64,000 bases of DNA, from positions 349,897 through 413,896 of the forward strand of contig NZ_SSYA01000002.1 of NCBI RefSeq assembly GCF_004917065.1. Reading direction: 5' to 3'. Under the pieces are notes generated by a model. The model was not told the origin of the DNA, ran no database searches, and was given only the letters and a program-made list of their open reading frames with translations. Of this stretch, positions 29,168 through 37,407 are shown piece after piece. A program made the translations under genes and the position numbers. The number at the start of each line of letters is the position of its first letter. Position 1 is the first letter of the stretch. The stretch comes from Geomonas ferrireducens. GTDB lineage: Bacteria; Desulfobacterota; Desulfuromonadia; Geobacterales; Geobacteraceae.

Positions 29168-29746
29168 TCAGCGCCGGAGCGTTTCCTCGGCAAAACCGCG
29201 AATGTCGGGCAGGAAGGCGTGGAAATCCTCTTGCAAGAGGCGGTAGTGGCGGGTAAGCTCCAAGCCGCCCGAAGCGAGCGGGTTCGCCCTCGGCACGCGC
29301 CGCGACATGCGCCGCAGAGCATCGGTCACCCCTTCGGCGTGCAGGTAGGAAGGGATCAGCTCCTCGAAGATCACCGGCACCAGTCCCTTGAGACGCTCCG
29401 GGAGCTGGTCGCGGCGCGCCTCGACGCTTGCGCGTGCGCGCTTTAGGTAGTCCGGGAGCGCTTCAGTGCTGCATTGCCGCCATCCCACGGCGAGGAAGTG
29501 ATCATAGAAGATGTCGACCATGATGCCGCGGTACAGGCCGAAGTCGGCCCCCAGGCGCTTCCTGCTCGCGGTGAAAGCCGCATGGTTCTGGGCGAAGGAA
29601 TCGATGCGACGGTGCAGTTCTATGCCGCGTCGCAGCTTGTCCGGATAGGCGTCGGTGAGGCGCCCCTTCACGAAGTCACCCATGAAGTTGCCGGTGAGGA
29701 TGTCGGGGTCGTCGCCGGAGAGGTATAGATGGAACAGGTAGTTCAT
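29168..29746 (-). CDS. acpH: Acyl carrier protein phosphodiesterase (ACP hydrolase)
   Basis: The enzyme removes the phosphopantetheine arm from holo-ACP, acting in ACP prosthetic group turnover. The 192-residue protein has the family features MNYLFHLYLS, TGNFMGDFVKG, the metal-binding HRRIDSFAQNH and MVDIFYDHFLA. It belongs to a divergent branch of HD-type hydrolases. The ATG at 29746 has no good ribosome binding site but fits the conserved N-terminus exactly. It diverges from the ADP-ribosylglycohydrolase gene, with 51 bases between. Confidence 0.9.
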   Translation of the reverse strand: MNYLFHLYLSGDDPDILTGNFMGDFVKGRLTDAYPDKLRRGIELHRRIDSFAQNHAAFTASRKRLGADFGLYRGIMVDIFYDHFLAVGWRQCSTEALPDYLKRARASVEARRDQLPERLKGLVPVIFEELIPSYLHAEGVTDALRRMSRRVPRANPLASGGLELTRHYRLLQEDFHAFLPDIRGFAEETLRR

Positions 29747-29797
29747 GAGAAGGGATGATACCAGAACCGCTCGAAGCGGGGTAGGGGGTAAAGCGCC

Positions 29798-30592
29798 ATG
29801 CTGGGTGCTCTGACCGGAGACATAGTCGGCTCCATCTACGAGTGGAACAACATAAAGAGCACTGAATTCCCGCTCTTCCAGGATAGCTGCCGCTTTACCG
29901 ACGACTCCGTACTCACCGTGGCGCTCGCCGACGCGATCATGACCGGCGCGCCGTACGACGACACCATGAGGCATTACTACCGCAGCTACCCGGACGCGGG
30001 GTACGGCAGGGGCTTCGTTGCGTGGGCCGAGTCGGACGCCCCCAAGCCTTACAACAGCTGGGGCAATGGCGCCGCGATGCGCGTGAGCCCGGTGGGGTGG
30101 GCCTGCGACACGCTCGCCGACGCTTTGTGCATGGCGCGGAACTACACCCTCCCGACCCACGGGCACCCCGAAGGGGTAAAGGGGGCGCAGGCCGTTGCCG
30201 GTGCGGTCTTTCTGGGGCGCAGCGGCGCCTCAAAGGACGAGTTGCGCAGCTTCATCGCCGGGGAATTCGGCTACGATCTCGCGCTCAGCTGCGATGAGAT
30301 CAGGCCCTCGTACCGTTTCGATGTCTCCTGCCAGGGGACGGTTCCGCAGGCTGTCACCGCGTTTCTGGAATCAAACGATTTCGAAGGCGCCATCCGCCTC
30401 GCCGTCTCCCTGGGCGGCGACTCAGACACCCTGGCCTGCATCACCGGGGCGATTGCCGAGGCCTTCTACGGTGGGGTCCCGGCTCGCATCGCGGAGCGGA
30501 CCATGGATTTTCTGGATGATCGGTTGAGGCGGGTGACGGTCGCTTTCGAAGCGCGCTTCGTTGCGGGGCGCTTTGCTGCTGCAAAAGGGTAA
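29798..30592 (+). CDS. ADP-ribosylglycohydrolase family protein
   Basis: The 264-residue protein belongs to the DraG/ARH3 fold. The metal-binding acidic residues are visible in FTDDSVLTVALADA near 31-45 and in the late loop GGDSDTLACITGAIAEAFYG near 206-225. The first residues GALTGDIVGSIYEW are also typical. Members remove ADP-ribose from proteins or small molecules. No DraT or other ADP-ribosyltransferase gene is nearby, so the target is open. It ends just before a bidirectional terminator. Confidence 0.9.
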   Translation: MLGALTGDIVGSIYEWNNIKSTEFPLFQDSCRFTDDSVLTVALADAIMTGAPYDDTMRHYYRSYPDAGYGRGFVAWAESDAPKPYNSWGNGAAMRVSPVGWACDTLADALCMARNYTLPTHGHPEGVKGAQAVAGAVFLGRSGASKDELRSFIAGEFGYDLALSCDEIRPSYRFDVSCQGTVPQAVTAFLESNDFEGAIRLAVSLGGDSDTLACITGAIAEAFYGGVPARIAERTMDFLDDRLRRVTVAFEARFVAGRFAAAKG

Positions 30593-30605
30593 ACGCTGAA
30601 ACAGC

Positions 30606-30639
30606 AAAGGCTGGTCGACCATCGGTCAACCAGCCTTTT
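30606..30639. terminator. Bidirectional intrinsic terminator
   Basis: Arms AAAGGCTGGTCGACC (30606-30620) and GGTCAACCAGCCTTT (30624-30638) pair with one mismatch around a three-base loop, ending in TTTT. It lies between two convergent genes and works in both directions. Confidence 0.88.
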
Positions 30640-30660
30640 AAGGTGCGGGGATAAGAAGCG

Positions 30661-30888
30661 TCAGGCGCCGTGCTCACGTTGCCATTTCTCAGCGACGTAC
30701 TGGTAGTTATCCTGCATTTCCTCAAGCATCGAATAAGCTTCGTCGGCTCTGTTTCGCACCCCTATGCCCGTTGCCGCTGTTGTCTCTGCCGGCTCCTCGA
30801 TGCATGCCTCAGGCAGGATCGAGGTGAGCATCTCGATGATCTGTTGCAGCCGGTCCAGCACTTCCCTCTTGAAGGTCTCGTCGTCCAT
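30661..30888 (-). CDS. Small hypothetical helical protein
   Basis: It has 75 residues, soluble and acidic. An N-terminal helix with heptad-like hydrophobics (DRLQQIIEMLTSIL) and a C-terminal helix (ADEAYSMLEEMQDNYQYVAE) are separated by a Thr/Ala-rich turn. GGGAG precedes the ATG. I do not recognise a family; it may be a small coiled-coil adaptor. Confidence 0.55.
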   Translation of the reverse strand: MDDETFKREVLDRLQQIIEMLTSILPEACIEEPAETTAATGIGVRNRADEAYSMLEEMQDNYQYVAEKWQREHGA

Positions 30889-30952
30889 GGCACTCCCTCA
30901 GCCCAGATGGGATAACGGGAAGGAGTATACCGTATGAGCGGCGAGGCTCCAG

Positions 30953-31525
30953 TTACTTCATCAACTGTTTCCCGATGTCGAAACCCTGGCCCACTTTTTC
31001 GCCCAGTGCGTAGTAGCCGCGGTTGGTCGGGCTGTAGACGATGGGCTGCACCTTGGTCGGATCGGGGAGACCGGCTTCGTCGAGCACCGATGCTTCGGCC
31101 TTGACGTCTACGATCACGCCGATGAACTGGGTGTGCACCCCGATCTCCACGGTCTGCAGCAGCCTGCACTCGATAACGAGCGGGAACTCGGCGACGTACG
31201 GTGCGTCGACCAGATCGCTTTTCACCGGCGTGAGGCCTGAGGCGGCGAACTTGTCGGCGTTTTTGCCCGAGGCGATACCGGCGTAGTCGGCGGCGGCCAC
31301 GAAGTCGCGGGAGGGGATATTTACTGTGAACGCCTGGCGCTCCATGATGGCGTCGTAGCTGTGCCGCGACTTTCGCAACGAGACGGTTACCGCGGCCGGG
31401 TCGGAGCTGCAGACGCCCCCCCAGGCGATGGTGGCGAGGTTCGCTTTTCCTTCACTGTCGTAGGTACCGACCAGCCAGACCGGCGTCGGCATGGCATGGG
31501 TTGCCTTGCCCAGACTCTTTTTCAT
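30953..31525 (-). CDS. Flavin reductase-like FMN-binding protein
   Basis: The 190-residue protein has the FMN-binding split-barrel pattern of the flavin reductase/DIM6 family: PTPVWLVGTYDSEGKANLATIAWGG, DPAAVTVSLRKSRHSYDAI, AFTVNIPS, DAPYVAEFPLVIEC and an ending with YSPTNRGYYALGEKVG. Geobacter-type anaerobes carry several such proteins that act as flavoprotein reductases. The substrate is unknown. A tautomerase gene lies 15 bases upstream in the same direction, so the two form an operon. Confidence 0.87.
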   Translation of the reverse strand: MKKSLGKATHAMPTPVWLVGTYDSEGKANLATIAWGGVCSSDPAAVTVSLRKSRHSYDAIMERQAFTVNIPSRDFVAAADYAGIASGKNADKFAASGLTPVKSDLVDAPYVAEFPLVIECRLLQTVEIGVHTQFIGVIVDVKAEASVLDEAGLPDPTKVQPIVYSPTNRGYYALGEKVGQGFDIGKQLMK

Positions 31526-31540
31526 AGGTCCTCCGTGGAA

Positions 31541-31732
31541 TTATTTGATGATGTCGGACAGGAGCTTGCCGCCGACGCCGATGTTGTCGCGCTCCATCTC
31601 CTTGATGAAGACGATGAACTTTTCGGCCGGGATCTGTGTTACAGTGCTGGCGGCTTCTGTCAAAGCCTGAACCAGTTCGCCTTTTTTCTCTTTGTTCGCC
31701 ATGGTTCCAAGGTCGATGGTGATGACGGGCAT
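31541..31732 (-). CDS. 4-oxalocrotonate tautomerase family protein
   Basis: The 63-residue protein is the typical length of a one-domain tautomerase. Met1 is followed by Pro (MPVITIDLG), giving the N-terminal catalytic proline after methionine removal. A helix (KEKKGELVQALTEAAS) and the strand EKFIVFIKEMERDNIGVGG follow. It would catalyse keto-enol conversion of a small carbonyl compound. It is paired with the flavin reductase gene. The true substrate is not evident. Confidence 0.9.
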   Translation of the reverse strand: MPVITIDLGTMANKEKKGELVQALTEAASTVTQIPAEKFIVFIKEMERDNIGVGGKLLSDIIK

Positions 31733-31886
31733 GCAGGTGCTCCTCCTTAAGTCAGTTTTTTCCAGAAGTGTGGCACTGTAACAGATATCTCACGGCAGTT
31801 CAACACGGGCTGAATGTGCAAGCTTCACGACTGTGCGAGTATGTAATCCGGTAAACCGGTAAATATGAGTATAGGGGCGTTAGTTG

Positions 31887-31914
31887 TTGAAGTTACGATT
31901 GTTACGGCTACAGT
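31887..31914 (+). promoter_or_regulatory. Possible sigma-70 promoter for the GGQ protein
   Basis: TTGAAG, a 16-base spacer, then TACAGT, about 43 bases before the ATG at 31957. A tandem CCGGTAAA repeat lies just upstream at about 31848-31863, and GTTAC/GTAAC arms flank the -10 box. Confidence 0.35.
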
Positions 31915-31956
31915 GTAACGCGCAGCAGTGAGTAGGTTGGAAGGATTGAAGAGTAT

Positions 31957-32283
31957 ATGATCGAGATCAGGGAAGCTGACATAAAGGTGGAATTCTACCG
32001 CGCCTCCGGGCCCGGCGGCCAGCACCGCAACACGACCGACTCCGCGGTGCGCATACGCCATCTCCCGACCGGAATCGTGGCGCAGGCAAGCGAGAGCCGC
32101 TCGCAGGCCCAAAATAGGGAAAAGGCGCTGGAGCGGCTGGCCGAGTTGCTGCGCAGGCGCGAGCAAAAGGCGAAGAAGAGGGTAAAGACCAAGGTGCCGA
32201 GAAGCGCCAAGGAGAAGCGGCTTTCCGACAAGAAGGCGGTATCGGAAAGGAAGAAGGGGAGGGGGAGAAGAATTGAAGAGTAA
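31957..32283 (+). CDS. Release-factor-like peptidyl-tRNA hydrolase (GGQ domain only)
   Basis: The 108-residue protein is a bare class I release factor catalytic domain. [18 protein letters not shown] holds the GGQ at 20-22, followed by [17 protein letters not shown] and a very basic tail ending in KKGRGRR. It lacks codon-recognition domains, so it should free peptides from stalled ribosomes like ArfB or mitochondrial C12orf65, with the basic tail probing the empty mRNA channel. The GGQ context is closer to RF2 than to E. coli ArfB. GGAAGG and GAAG lie upstream. Confidence 0.88.
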   Translation: MIEIREADIKVEFYRASGPGGQHRNTTDSAVRIRHLPTGIVAQASESRSQAQNREKALERLAELLRRREQKAKKRVKTKVPRSAKEKRLSDKKAVSERKKGRGRRIEE

Positions 32284-32284
32284 C

Positions 32285-32416
32285 TGATTGACAATTGACA
32301 ACTAATACTGGCACAGCTTCCACCGCAATCGACAGTAATTCGTCTGCGTCTTTGACCGTTCTGCCGGAGACAGAAGGTCTTTAGTCATCAATTATCAATT
32401 GTCCATTGTCAATTGC
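32285..32416. repeat. AATTGTCAATTG-type repeat blocks
   Basis: Two blocks, 32285-32303 and 32387-32416, are built from TTGACAATTGACAA and ATCAATTATCAATTG/TCCATTGTCAATTG units in opposite orientation. They bound a 125-base gap between two convergent genes. The second block contains the last codons and stop of the lysR gene at 32409. A similar string is at 50379-50404. Confidence 0.55.
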
Positions 32417-33308
32417 CTTTATACATCTCCGTCATGATGGTCTTGAAGGCGAGGGCGGCGGGGGAGAGTTCCCTACCTCTGCGGCTCACGAGGAAAAACT
32501 GCCTCTTTATGCTGACGCCGTCGACAGGAACCTGCACAAGTGACTTCTGCTCCAGTTCGTGCTGTACCGAAACCGCCGAGACGAAGGATACCCCGATTCC
32601 GGCAATCACCGCACGCTTCACCGCCTCGTTGCTCCCAAGATGCGCCGCCACATTGAGCCGCGCGGAGTCTATCCCGGCCTCGCGCAGGGCCTGAGCGGCA
32701 GCCTTTCCGGTGCCGGAACCTGTCTCCCTAAGCACGACCTGCTCGCCCAGCAAATCCTCCTTGCTGATTCCCTTCTTGCCGCTCCAGCGATGCCCTGCGG
32801 GCGCGATCAGGACGAGTTCGTCGTCGGCAAGCGGCATGAACTCGAGGCTCTCCTCCTCGAAACGCCCGCCTACCACACCCAACTCCACTTCTTCTGAGAT
32901 CAGCTTTCCCAGCACATCGCGGCTGTCCCCCTGGCGCAGCACGATGGTGACCCCGGGGAAACGGCTGATGAGCAGCGGCAGCGCCGCCGGGATCATGTAC
33001 TCGCCGGGGATGCTGCTTCCCGCGATGTTAAGCTCGGCCTCCTCGACGCCCTTGAAACGCGCCATGGCGACCGGGATCTCTTTCGCGGAGTCTATAAGTT
33101 TGCGTGCTCGCTCGAGCAGTATCTTCCCCCCCTCGGTCGGTAGTGCCCCCTTGCCGGTGCGGTCCAGAAGCTTCATGCCGAATTCGCCTTCCAGTGCGGA
33201 TATATGCTGGCTGACCGTGGACTGCGTGATGAAGGTGGCCTCCGCTCCCTTCGAGAAACTCCCGCTTTCAGCTACCTTTATGAACACTTCGAGCTGTTTC
33301 AGGTTCAC
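32409..33308 (-). CDS. LysR-family transcriptional regulator
   Basis: The 299-residue regulator has an N-terminal winged helix with FSKGAEATFITQSTVSQHISALE at about 19-41 and a two-lobed ligand domain. It resembles the LysR regulators found near selenium-metabolism genes in anaerobes, mainly through LNIAGSSIPGEYMIPAALP and GVVGGRFEE; I hold that only as a possibility. The start is GTG with AAGGAGGGGAC upstream. It diverges from a short rhodanese gene, which it may regulate. Confidence 0.9.
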   Translation of the reverse strand: MNLKQLEVFIKVAESGSFSKGAEATFITQSTVSQHISALEGEFGMKLLDRTGKGALPTEGGKILLERARKLIDSAKEIPVAMARFKGVEEAELNIAGSSIPGEYMIPAALPLLISRFPGVTIVLRQGDSRDVLGKLISEEVELGVVGGRFEEESLEFMPLADDELVLIAPAGHRWSGKKGISKEDLLGEQVVLRETGSGTGKAAAQALREAGIDSARLNVAAHLGSNEAVKRAVIAGIGVSFVSAVSVQHELEQKSLVQVPVDGVSIKRQFFLVSRRGRELSPAALAFKTIMTEMYKGN

Positions 33309-33355
33309 CGTCCCCTCCTTATTGGTCGATACGATCCATAGTATTTATTTTATCG

Positions 33356-33384
33356 AATTTATCAATTTGACTCTTGATGGTCAA
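33356..33384 (-). promoter_or_regulatory. Possible promoter of lysR, within an AT-rich divergent control region
   Basis: On the - strand TTGACC, a 17-base spacer, then TAAATT. An overlapping TTGATA with TACTAT is an alternative. The AT-rich stretch 33350-33395 contains repeated ATCAAT/ATTGAT words and also a + strand TTGACT at 33367, so LysR autoregulation and control of the rhodanese gene from one region is plausible. Confidence 0.4.
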
Positions 33385-33450
33385 TTGGTTATTGATGTCA
33401 GGCCCTTATTCTGCTTCGGCCGCCTGAGATAACCATAAAAAGAGGCCTTC

Positions 33451-33717
33451 GTGATCGCAGCGGGAATCGACATAGGATCGCCCGAAGAGTACCAGGTAGC
33501 CCCTCTGCCTGCCGCGGTGAACATCATCGAAAAAGATTTTGAAAAGGGCGTGGCACTTCTACCCAAGGAGAAGGGAGGCATCGTCTACTGCAACGGCGGC
33601 GGTCGCAGCTACTCCGCCTATCGCAAGCTTATGAAGCTCGCCTATCCCTCCATTTACCAGGCCATCCTTTCCGAATGGAAAGAGGCTGGCCTGCCTGTGG
33701 TCAAGTCGCAGCTTTAG
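33451..33717 (+). CDS. Short rhodanese-like protein
   Basis: The 88-residue protein has a rhodanese fold pattern: DIGSPEEY in place of DxRxxxEY, then AVNI, and the active loop YCNGGGRSYSAY with the catalytic cysteine near residue 48. It is shorter than the usual 100-110 residues because the first strand and helix are missing. The GTG at 33451 has AGAGG before it, and a TGA lies in the leader, so no longer frame exists. It would handle persulfide sulfur or selenium. It diverges from the lysR gene. Confidence 0.7.
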   Translation: MIAAGIDIGSPEEYQVAPLPAAVNIIEKDFEKGVALLPKEKGGIVYCNGGGRSYSAYRKLMKLAYPSIYQAILSEWKEAGLPVVKSQL

Positions 33718-33762
33718 GCACGGCATCGTGCCGTTGAATATACGTCTGAACAAGGAGTCCGA

Positions 33763-34773
33763 ATGAAAAGGTTGTTGCTGCCGCTTTTGGCCCTATCCCT
33801 CTGCCTCGCTCCCGCCGCCTGGGGCCAGAGCCGCAGCGGTATCGTGAGCGTCGAAGTCGATCTCTCCTGCCAGGAAGCGGGTAAGGAGACGAAACTCTGG
33901 GTGCCCTACGCCGTATCCGACCGGTACCAGAACGTCACCGACGTCAAGGTTTCCGGTGATTTCTCCGCTTCTGCGGTCTACACCGACAAGGTGAACGGCA
34001 CGCCGATGCTTTTCGCCCAGTGGGACAAGGACGCGAAGAGCCGCAAGCTCACCTACACCTTCAAGGTGGAGCGCGAGGAAATCCAGATGAAGAACCTGTC
34101 GGGCAAGGAACCGGCATGGAACCCTGCTGATTACGCGGAATACCTTGCTCCGACCTCGATGGGGCCGGTGGACGGCGAGGTGAAGAAGCTCGCCCAATCG
34201 ATCGTCAAAGGCAAAAAGACCGTTCTGGAGAAGGCAAGGGCGATCTACGACTGGACCTGCGAGAACATGTACCGCGACCCGGCGACGGTCGGCTGCGGCA
34301 AGGGGGATGTCTGCGAACTCCTGAAGAAGCCGGGCGGCAAGTGCACCGACATTTCCTCGGTCTACATCGCCCTTGTCCGTGCCGCCGGGGTGCCGGCGCG
34401 CGAGGTCTTCGGCGTGCGCCTCGGCAAGAAGGCCGAGGAGGATATCACCACCTGGCAGCACTGCTGGGTCGAGTTCTTCCTCCCCGGCACCGGCTGGGTC
34501 CCGGTCGACCCCGCCGACGTGAGAAAGGCGATGCTCGTCGAGAAGCTCGAACTTGGCGACGCCAAGACACGTGCGTACCGCGAATACTTCTGGGGGGGGA
34601 TCGATCCGTACCGTTTCAAGATCGCCTCGGGTCGTGACGTTGTGTTGAACCCGCCCCAGGCCGGCGCTCCGCTCAACACCTTCGGCTATCCCTATGCCGA
34701 GGTCGGCGGCGATGTGCTCAACTGGTACGATCCGAAAGGGTTTAGCTACCGGATAAGCTACAAGGAAAAATAG
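33763..34773 (+). CDS. Exported transglutaminase-like (papain-fold) protein
   Basis: The 336-residue protein has a signal peptide (MKRLLLPLLALSLCLAPAAWG) and an N-terminal beta domain. A transglutaminase-like core carries the triad Cys in GGKCTDISSVY (near 195), His in TWQHCWVEFF (near 233) and Asp in WVPVDPADV (near 248). It should act in the periplasm as a protease, amidase or cross-linking enzyme. The substrate is unknown. A strong terminator follows, so it is probably a single-gene unit. Confidence 0.88.
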   Translation: MKRLLLPLLALSLCLAPAAWGQSRSGIVSVEVDLSCQEAGKETKLWVPYAVSDRYQNVTDVKVSGDFSASAVYTDKVNGTPMLFAQWDKDAKSRKLTYTFKVEREEIQMKNLSGKEPAWNPADYAEYLAPTSMGPVDGEVKKLAQSIVKGKKTVLEKARAIYDWTCENMYRDPATVGCGKGDVCELLKKPGGKCTDISSVYIALVRAAGVPAREVFGVRLGKKAEEDITTWQHCWVEFFLPGTGWVPVDPADVRKAMLVEKLELGDAKTRAYREYFWGGIDPYRFKIASGRDVVLNPPQAGAPLNTFGYPYAEVGGDVLNWYDPKGFSYRISYKEK

Positions 34774-34801
34774 ATAAAGAAGTTACCTCAGTCTTGAACT
34801 T

Positions 34802-34834
34802 GGGCCGCGCACTCCTCTGCGCGGCCCCTTTTTT
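34802..34834 (+). terminator. Intrinsic terminator
   Basis: Perfect ten-base arms GGGCCGCGCA (34802-34811) and TGCGCGGCCC (34818-34827) around a six-base loop, followed by CTTTTTTA. It ends the transglutaminase-like gene. Confidence 0.93.
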
Positions 34835-34904
34835 ATTTGTCTGTCCGGTGCGATTGATGTATCTTCCCATACTGTTTGTCCGATTTTGTCCAAGGAGCTT
34901 ACCC

Positions 34905-35843
34905 GTGCAAATCCGCATCGTTATCGCCGCATCCATCCTCGGCGCCGGCTTCATCGCGTCCCATGCCATGGCTTCCGAAGCCCCGGCCGCTTCCCCTGCA
35001 GCTGCAACCCCGGCCGCCGTTGTCATGCCGCAGACCGGCGACCAGGCCGCCACCATAGCCGCACTCACCCAAGAGAACGCGCTCCTTCAGGAGAAGCTCA
35101 AGGCGCTGCAAAGCTGTAGCATCACCTCGACCGATCTCGCCGCGCGCAACAGCAAGAGGCTCAAGGAAATCACCGCTGACGTGCGTGCCCAGCGTCAGTC
35201 GATGGCCGACTTCGAGAGCTACGTCAAATGGATGTCCGGACACGTTGCCGGATATTCCAAGTACATTCAGGCCGGCTCGGTCGCGGCGCGCTTCGCCAGG
35301 GTATTGCCGATTCCCTACGCGGGACAGGCCTCGCTCTTCACCAAGTTCGTCTCCGACGCTGCGGTTTCCCTCGGGGCCACATCGGTTTCCATCAACAAGT
35401 ACCTGGGGACTTCGCAGCAGTTCCTGAACCGCGCAGACGCCCTCGACCCGAACAAGCCGAACTACAACCAGGAAGTCTCCGATCTCGTCCGTTTCGCGGA
35501 CCAGGATCTTCTTAAGGGGATGGGGGACGTGCAGGAGCGCTTGGCCACCACCTCCCAGCTTTCCACTTCGTCGCTTTCGTTCCTGGAGAGCCTGAACCAC
35601 TACGTCGGCACCACGGACGAATACTGGAACAAGACGAAGGCGCTTCTTAAAAGCGACGACAAGGCGGAGAAGAGTTTCCTCGCCGAGAGCACCGCGGCCC
35701 TCAGGAACAAGGCCCAGGTGTTCAATACGAAGCTTCAGTTTTTCGACACTACGGTCAAGAAGACCTCGCCGCAGATCAAGGCGCTTGTCGCCTACGATGA
35801 CCTGGTGCGCAGCATGGAGCCGAAGCTCGCCAAGGCGAAGTAA
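34905..35843 (+). CDS. Exported coiled-coil protein of unknown function
   Basis: The 312-residue protein has an N-terminal hydrophobic signal (IRIVIAASILGAGFIASHAMA) and an Ala/Pro-rich linker. A coiled coil follows (about 45-65, AALTQENALLQEKLKAL), then a helical body with two moderately hydrophobic stretches near 125-160. The start is GTG at 34905 with AAGGAG eight bases upstream; earlier in-frame ATGs lie in terminator sequence. I recognise no family. It is probably periplasmic and between two terminators, so independently transcribed. Confidence 0.65.
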   Translation: MQIRIVIAASILGAGFIASHAMASEAPAASPAAATPAAVVMPQTGDQAATIAALTQENALLQEKLKALQSCSITSTDLAARNSKRLKEITADVRAQRQSMADFESYVKWMSGHVAGYSKYIQAGSVAARFARVLPIPYAGQASLFTKFVSDAAVSLGATSVSINKYLGTSQQFLNRADALDPNKPNYNQEVSDLVRFADQDLLKGMGDVQERLATTSQLSTSSLSFLESLNHYVGTTDEYWNKTKALLKSDDKAEKSFLAESTAALRNKAQVFNTKLQFFDTTVKKTSPQIKALVAYDDLVRSMEPKLAKAK

Positions 35844-35904
35844 CCAGGACGACGGGCACTATCCCGCCTGAGAAGGCGTCGACCGCTGGACATTTATTGA
35901 ATGC

Positions 35905-35940
35905 AAAAAGGCCTCTCCCGTCAGGGAAGAGGCCTTTTTA
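35905..35940. terminator. Bidirectional intrinsic terminator
   Basis: Arms AAAAAGGCCTCTTCCC-type pair with GGGAAGAGGCCTTTTT around a short loop, with A-run and T-run on either side. It serves both convergent genes. Confidence 0.92.
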
Positions 35941-35959
35941 CTTTCAAGCAGGTGTTTAT

Positions 35960-37183
35960 CTAGAACTTGTAGCCGACGGAGACCGCCACAAGGTGTGCGT
36001 CGTTTTCGTACTTGCCGTTGGCGGACGTTTCGTCAACTCCGTAGAGCGTGTTGTGCTTGCTCCGGTTTTCGTAGAGCTGATAGGCGTAGGAGAGGGCGAC
36101 GGTGACCGGCTTCAGGTTCAGGTCCGTGCCGACGCAGAAGACGTGGGTCTTGGCATCGGGAATGGAGGGGTCGAAGGTGCTGTCCGGTACAGCGGTGTCG
36201 CCGTACACGTAGCCGGCCAGGAGGGCGACGGTGTCGTCGTACTGGTACCTGCCGCCGAGGTTCAGCCCCCAGCTGTCCTTCCAGTTTCTTTGCGTGGTTT
36301 TCTTCTGGTCGTTCTCTAGTCGGATTGTCAGATCTTCGAACTTGGACCACCCCTCCCAGCGCATCCCTGCTTCGACTGTGAGTTTTTCGATCCCCTTGAA
36401 TGCAACGCCTGCGGTGAACTGGGGCGGCAGGGTTAGGTCGGTCTTCCCTTTCAAGGAGGGTAGGAGGGGAGTGGAGAAGGTTGCCTTGCCGGAAATGTCC
36501 ACGTGGGCTTGGCTGCGGTACGAAGCTCCGACAGTCAGGTGGTCGCAGATGTCATAGGCTGCTGCTACGTTGAAGCCGATACCCGTGCCGTCACCCTTAA
36601 ACTTTTGCCCGATATCGAAATTCGGAATCCCGCTAGGGAGCATGTTCTGCAGCGTGGCGTCGAGGTAGAAGACGTCCAAGCCTGCGGCGACGGTGAGTGA
36701 GGGGAGGACGCGGTAGGATACGACCGGGTTGAAGTCGAAGGTGGTGAGCTCCGACTTGGTCGCGATGTAGCGGCCGTCCCAGCCGTTGCCCCACTCGGTG
36801 CCGAGGCCGAAGGGGTTGAAGACGCCGAAGCCCGCGCTCAGTTTGTCGTTGAACTTGTGGGTCACGTAGAAGGTGCTCGGAAAAAACGCCGCACTGTCGG
36901 AGGCGGTGTTGCTGCCGACGGAGCTTGCGTACTCGCGGGAAGAGAATATGGCCGTGGTGCCGACCTGGAGCTGGGTCCCCTCCAGTTTGTTCATCAGTGC
37001 GGGGTTGTAGAAAATGGTGCTCGGGTCGCTCGCGTGGGCGGTGACCGCGTTCCCCTGTCCCAGCGCGGACGCGCCGTGGGTGAAGACTGCATAACCGGCG
37101 GCGTGGGCTGCGGACAAAGCACCTGCTCCGAGTGTGACCGCCGATGCAAACACGCCGGCGATCAGGCTCTTCCTGTAGTTCAT
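35960..37183 (-). CDS. Outer-membrane transport protein, FadL/TodX (OMPP1) family
   Basis: The 407-residue protein has a signal peptide (to about residue 28) and the family start AAGYAVFTHGASALGQGNAV. The mature sequence continues with DPSTIFYNPALMNKLEGTQLQVG, the NPA motif of the N-terminal hatch. It ends in alternating strands with a final HLVAVSVGYKF, a beta-barrel C-terminus with terminal Phe. Members move long-chain fatty acids or aromatic hydrocarbons across the outer membrane. GAGGAGG precedes the ATG. It ends at a bidirectional terminator. Confidence 0.93.
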   Translation of the reverse strand: MNYRKSLIAGVFASAVTLGAGALSAAHAAGYAVFTHGASALGQGNAVTAHASDPSTIFYNPALMNKLEGTQLQVGTTAIFSSREYASSVGSNTASDSAAFFPSTFYVTHKFNDKLSAGFGVFNPFGLGTEWGNGWDGRYIATKSELTTFDFNPVVSYRVLPSLTVAAGLDVFYLDATLQNMLPSGIPNFDIGQKFKGDGTGIGFNVAAAYDICDHLTVGASYRSQAHVDISGKATFSTPLLPSLKGKTDLTLPPQFTAGVAFKGIEKLTVEAGMRWEGWSKFEDLTIRLENDQKKTTQRNWKDSWGLNLGGRYQYDDTVALLAGYVYGDTAVPDSTFDPSIPDAKTHVFCVGTDLNLKPVTVALSYAYQLYENRSKHNTLYGVDETSANGKYENDAHLVAVSVGYKF

Positions 37184-37344
37184 GGATCCTCCTCAACGAT
37201 TGATTTCATTCGACGACACCTTCTGCTCCGCCCAAGGGCAGGCGGCATTCCAAATACCATAGCCTACCAATCTTGTAAAGCTTGCATGTGCCGTGCTTTA
37301 TCGGGAATGTGTGCTGAGCAGTGGGGACTTGCCCAACTGCCTGA

Positions 37345-37372
37345 TTGACGAATCAGCGGGAGATGTGATAAA
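37345..37372 (+). promoter_or_regulatory. Probable sigma-70 promoter for the methyltransferase gene
   Basis: TTGACG (5 of 6) at 37345-37350, a 16-base spacer, GATAAA (4 of 6) at 37367-37372, ending 35 bases before the ATG at 37408. Confidence 0.5.
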
Positions 37373-37407
37373 CCCTAATGATTCGAAAAGCTTAACAGGA
37401 GCGTTTG

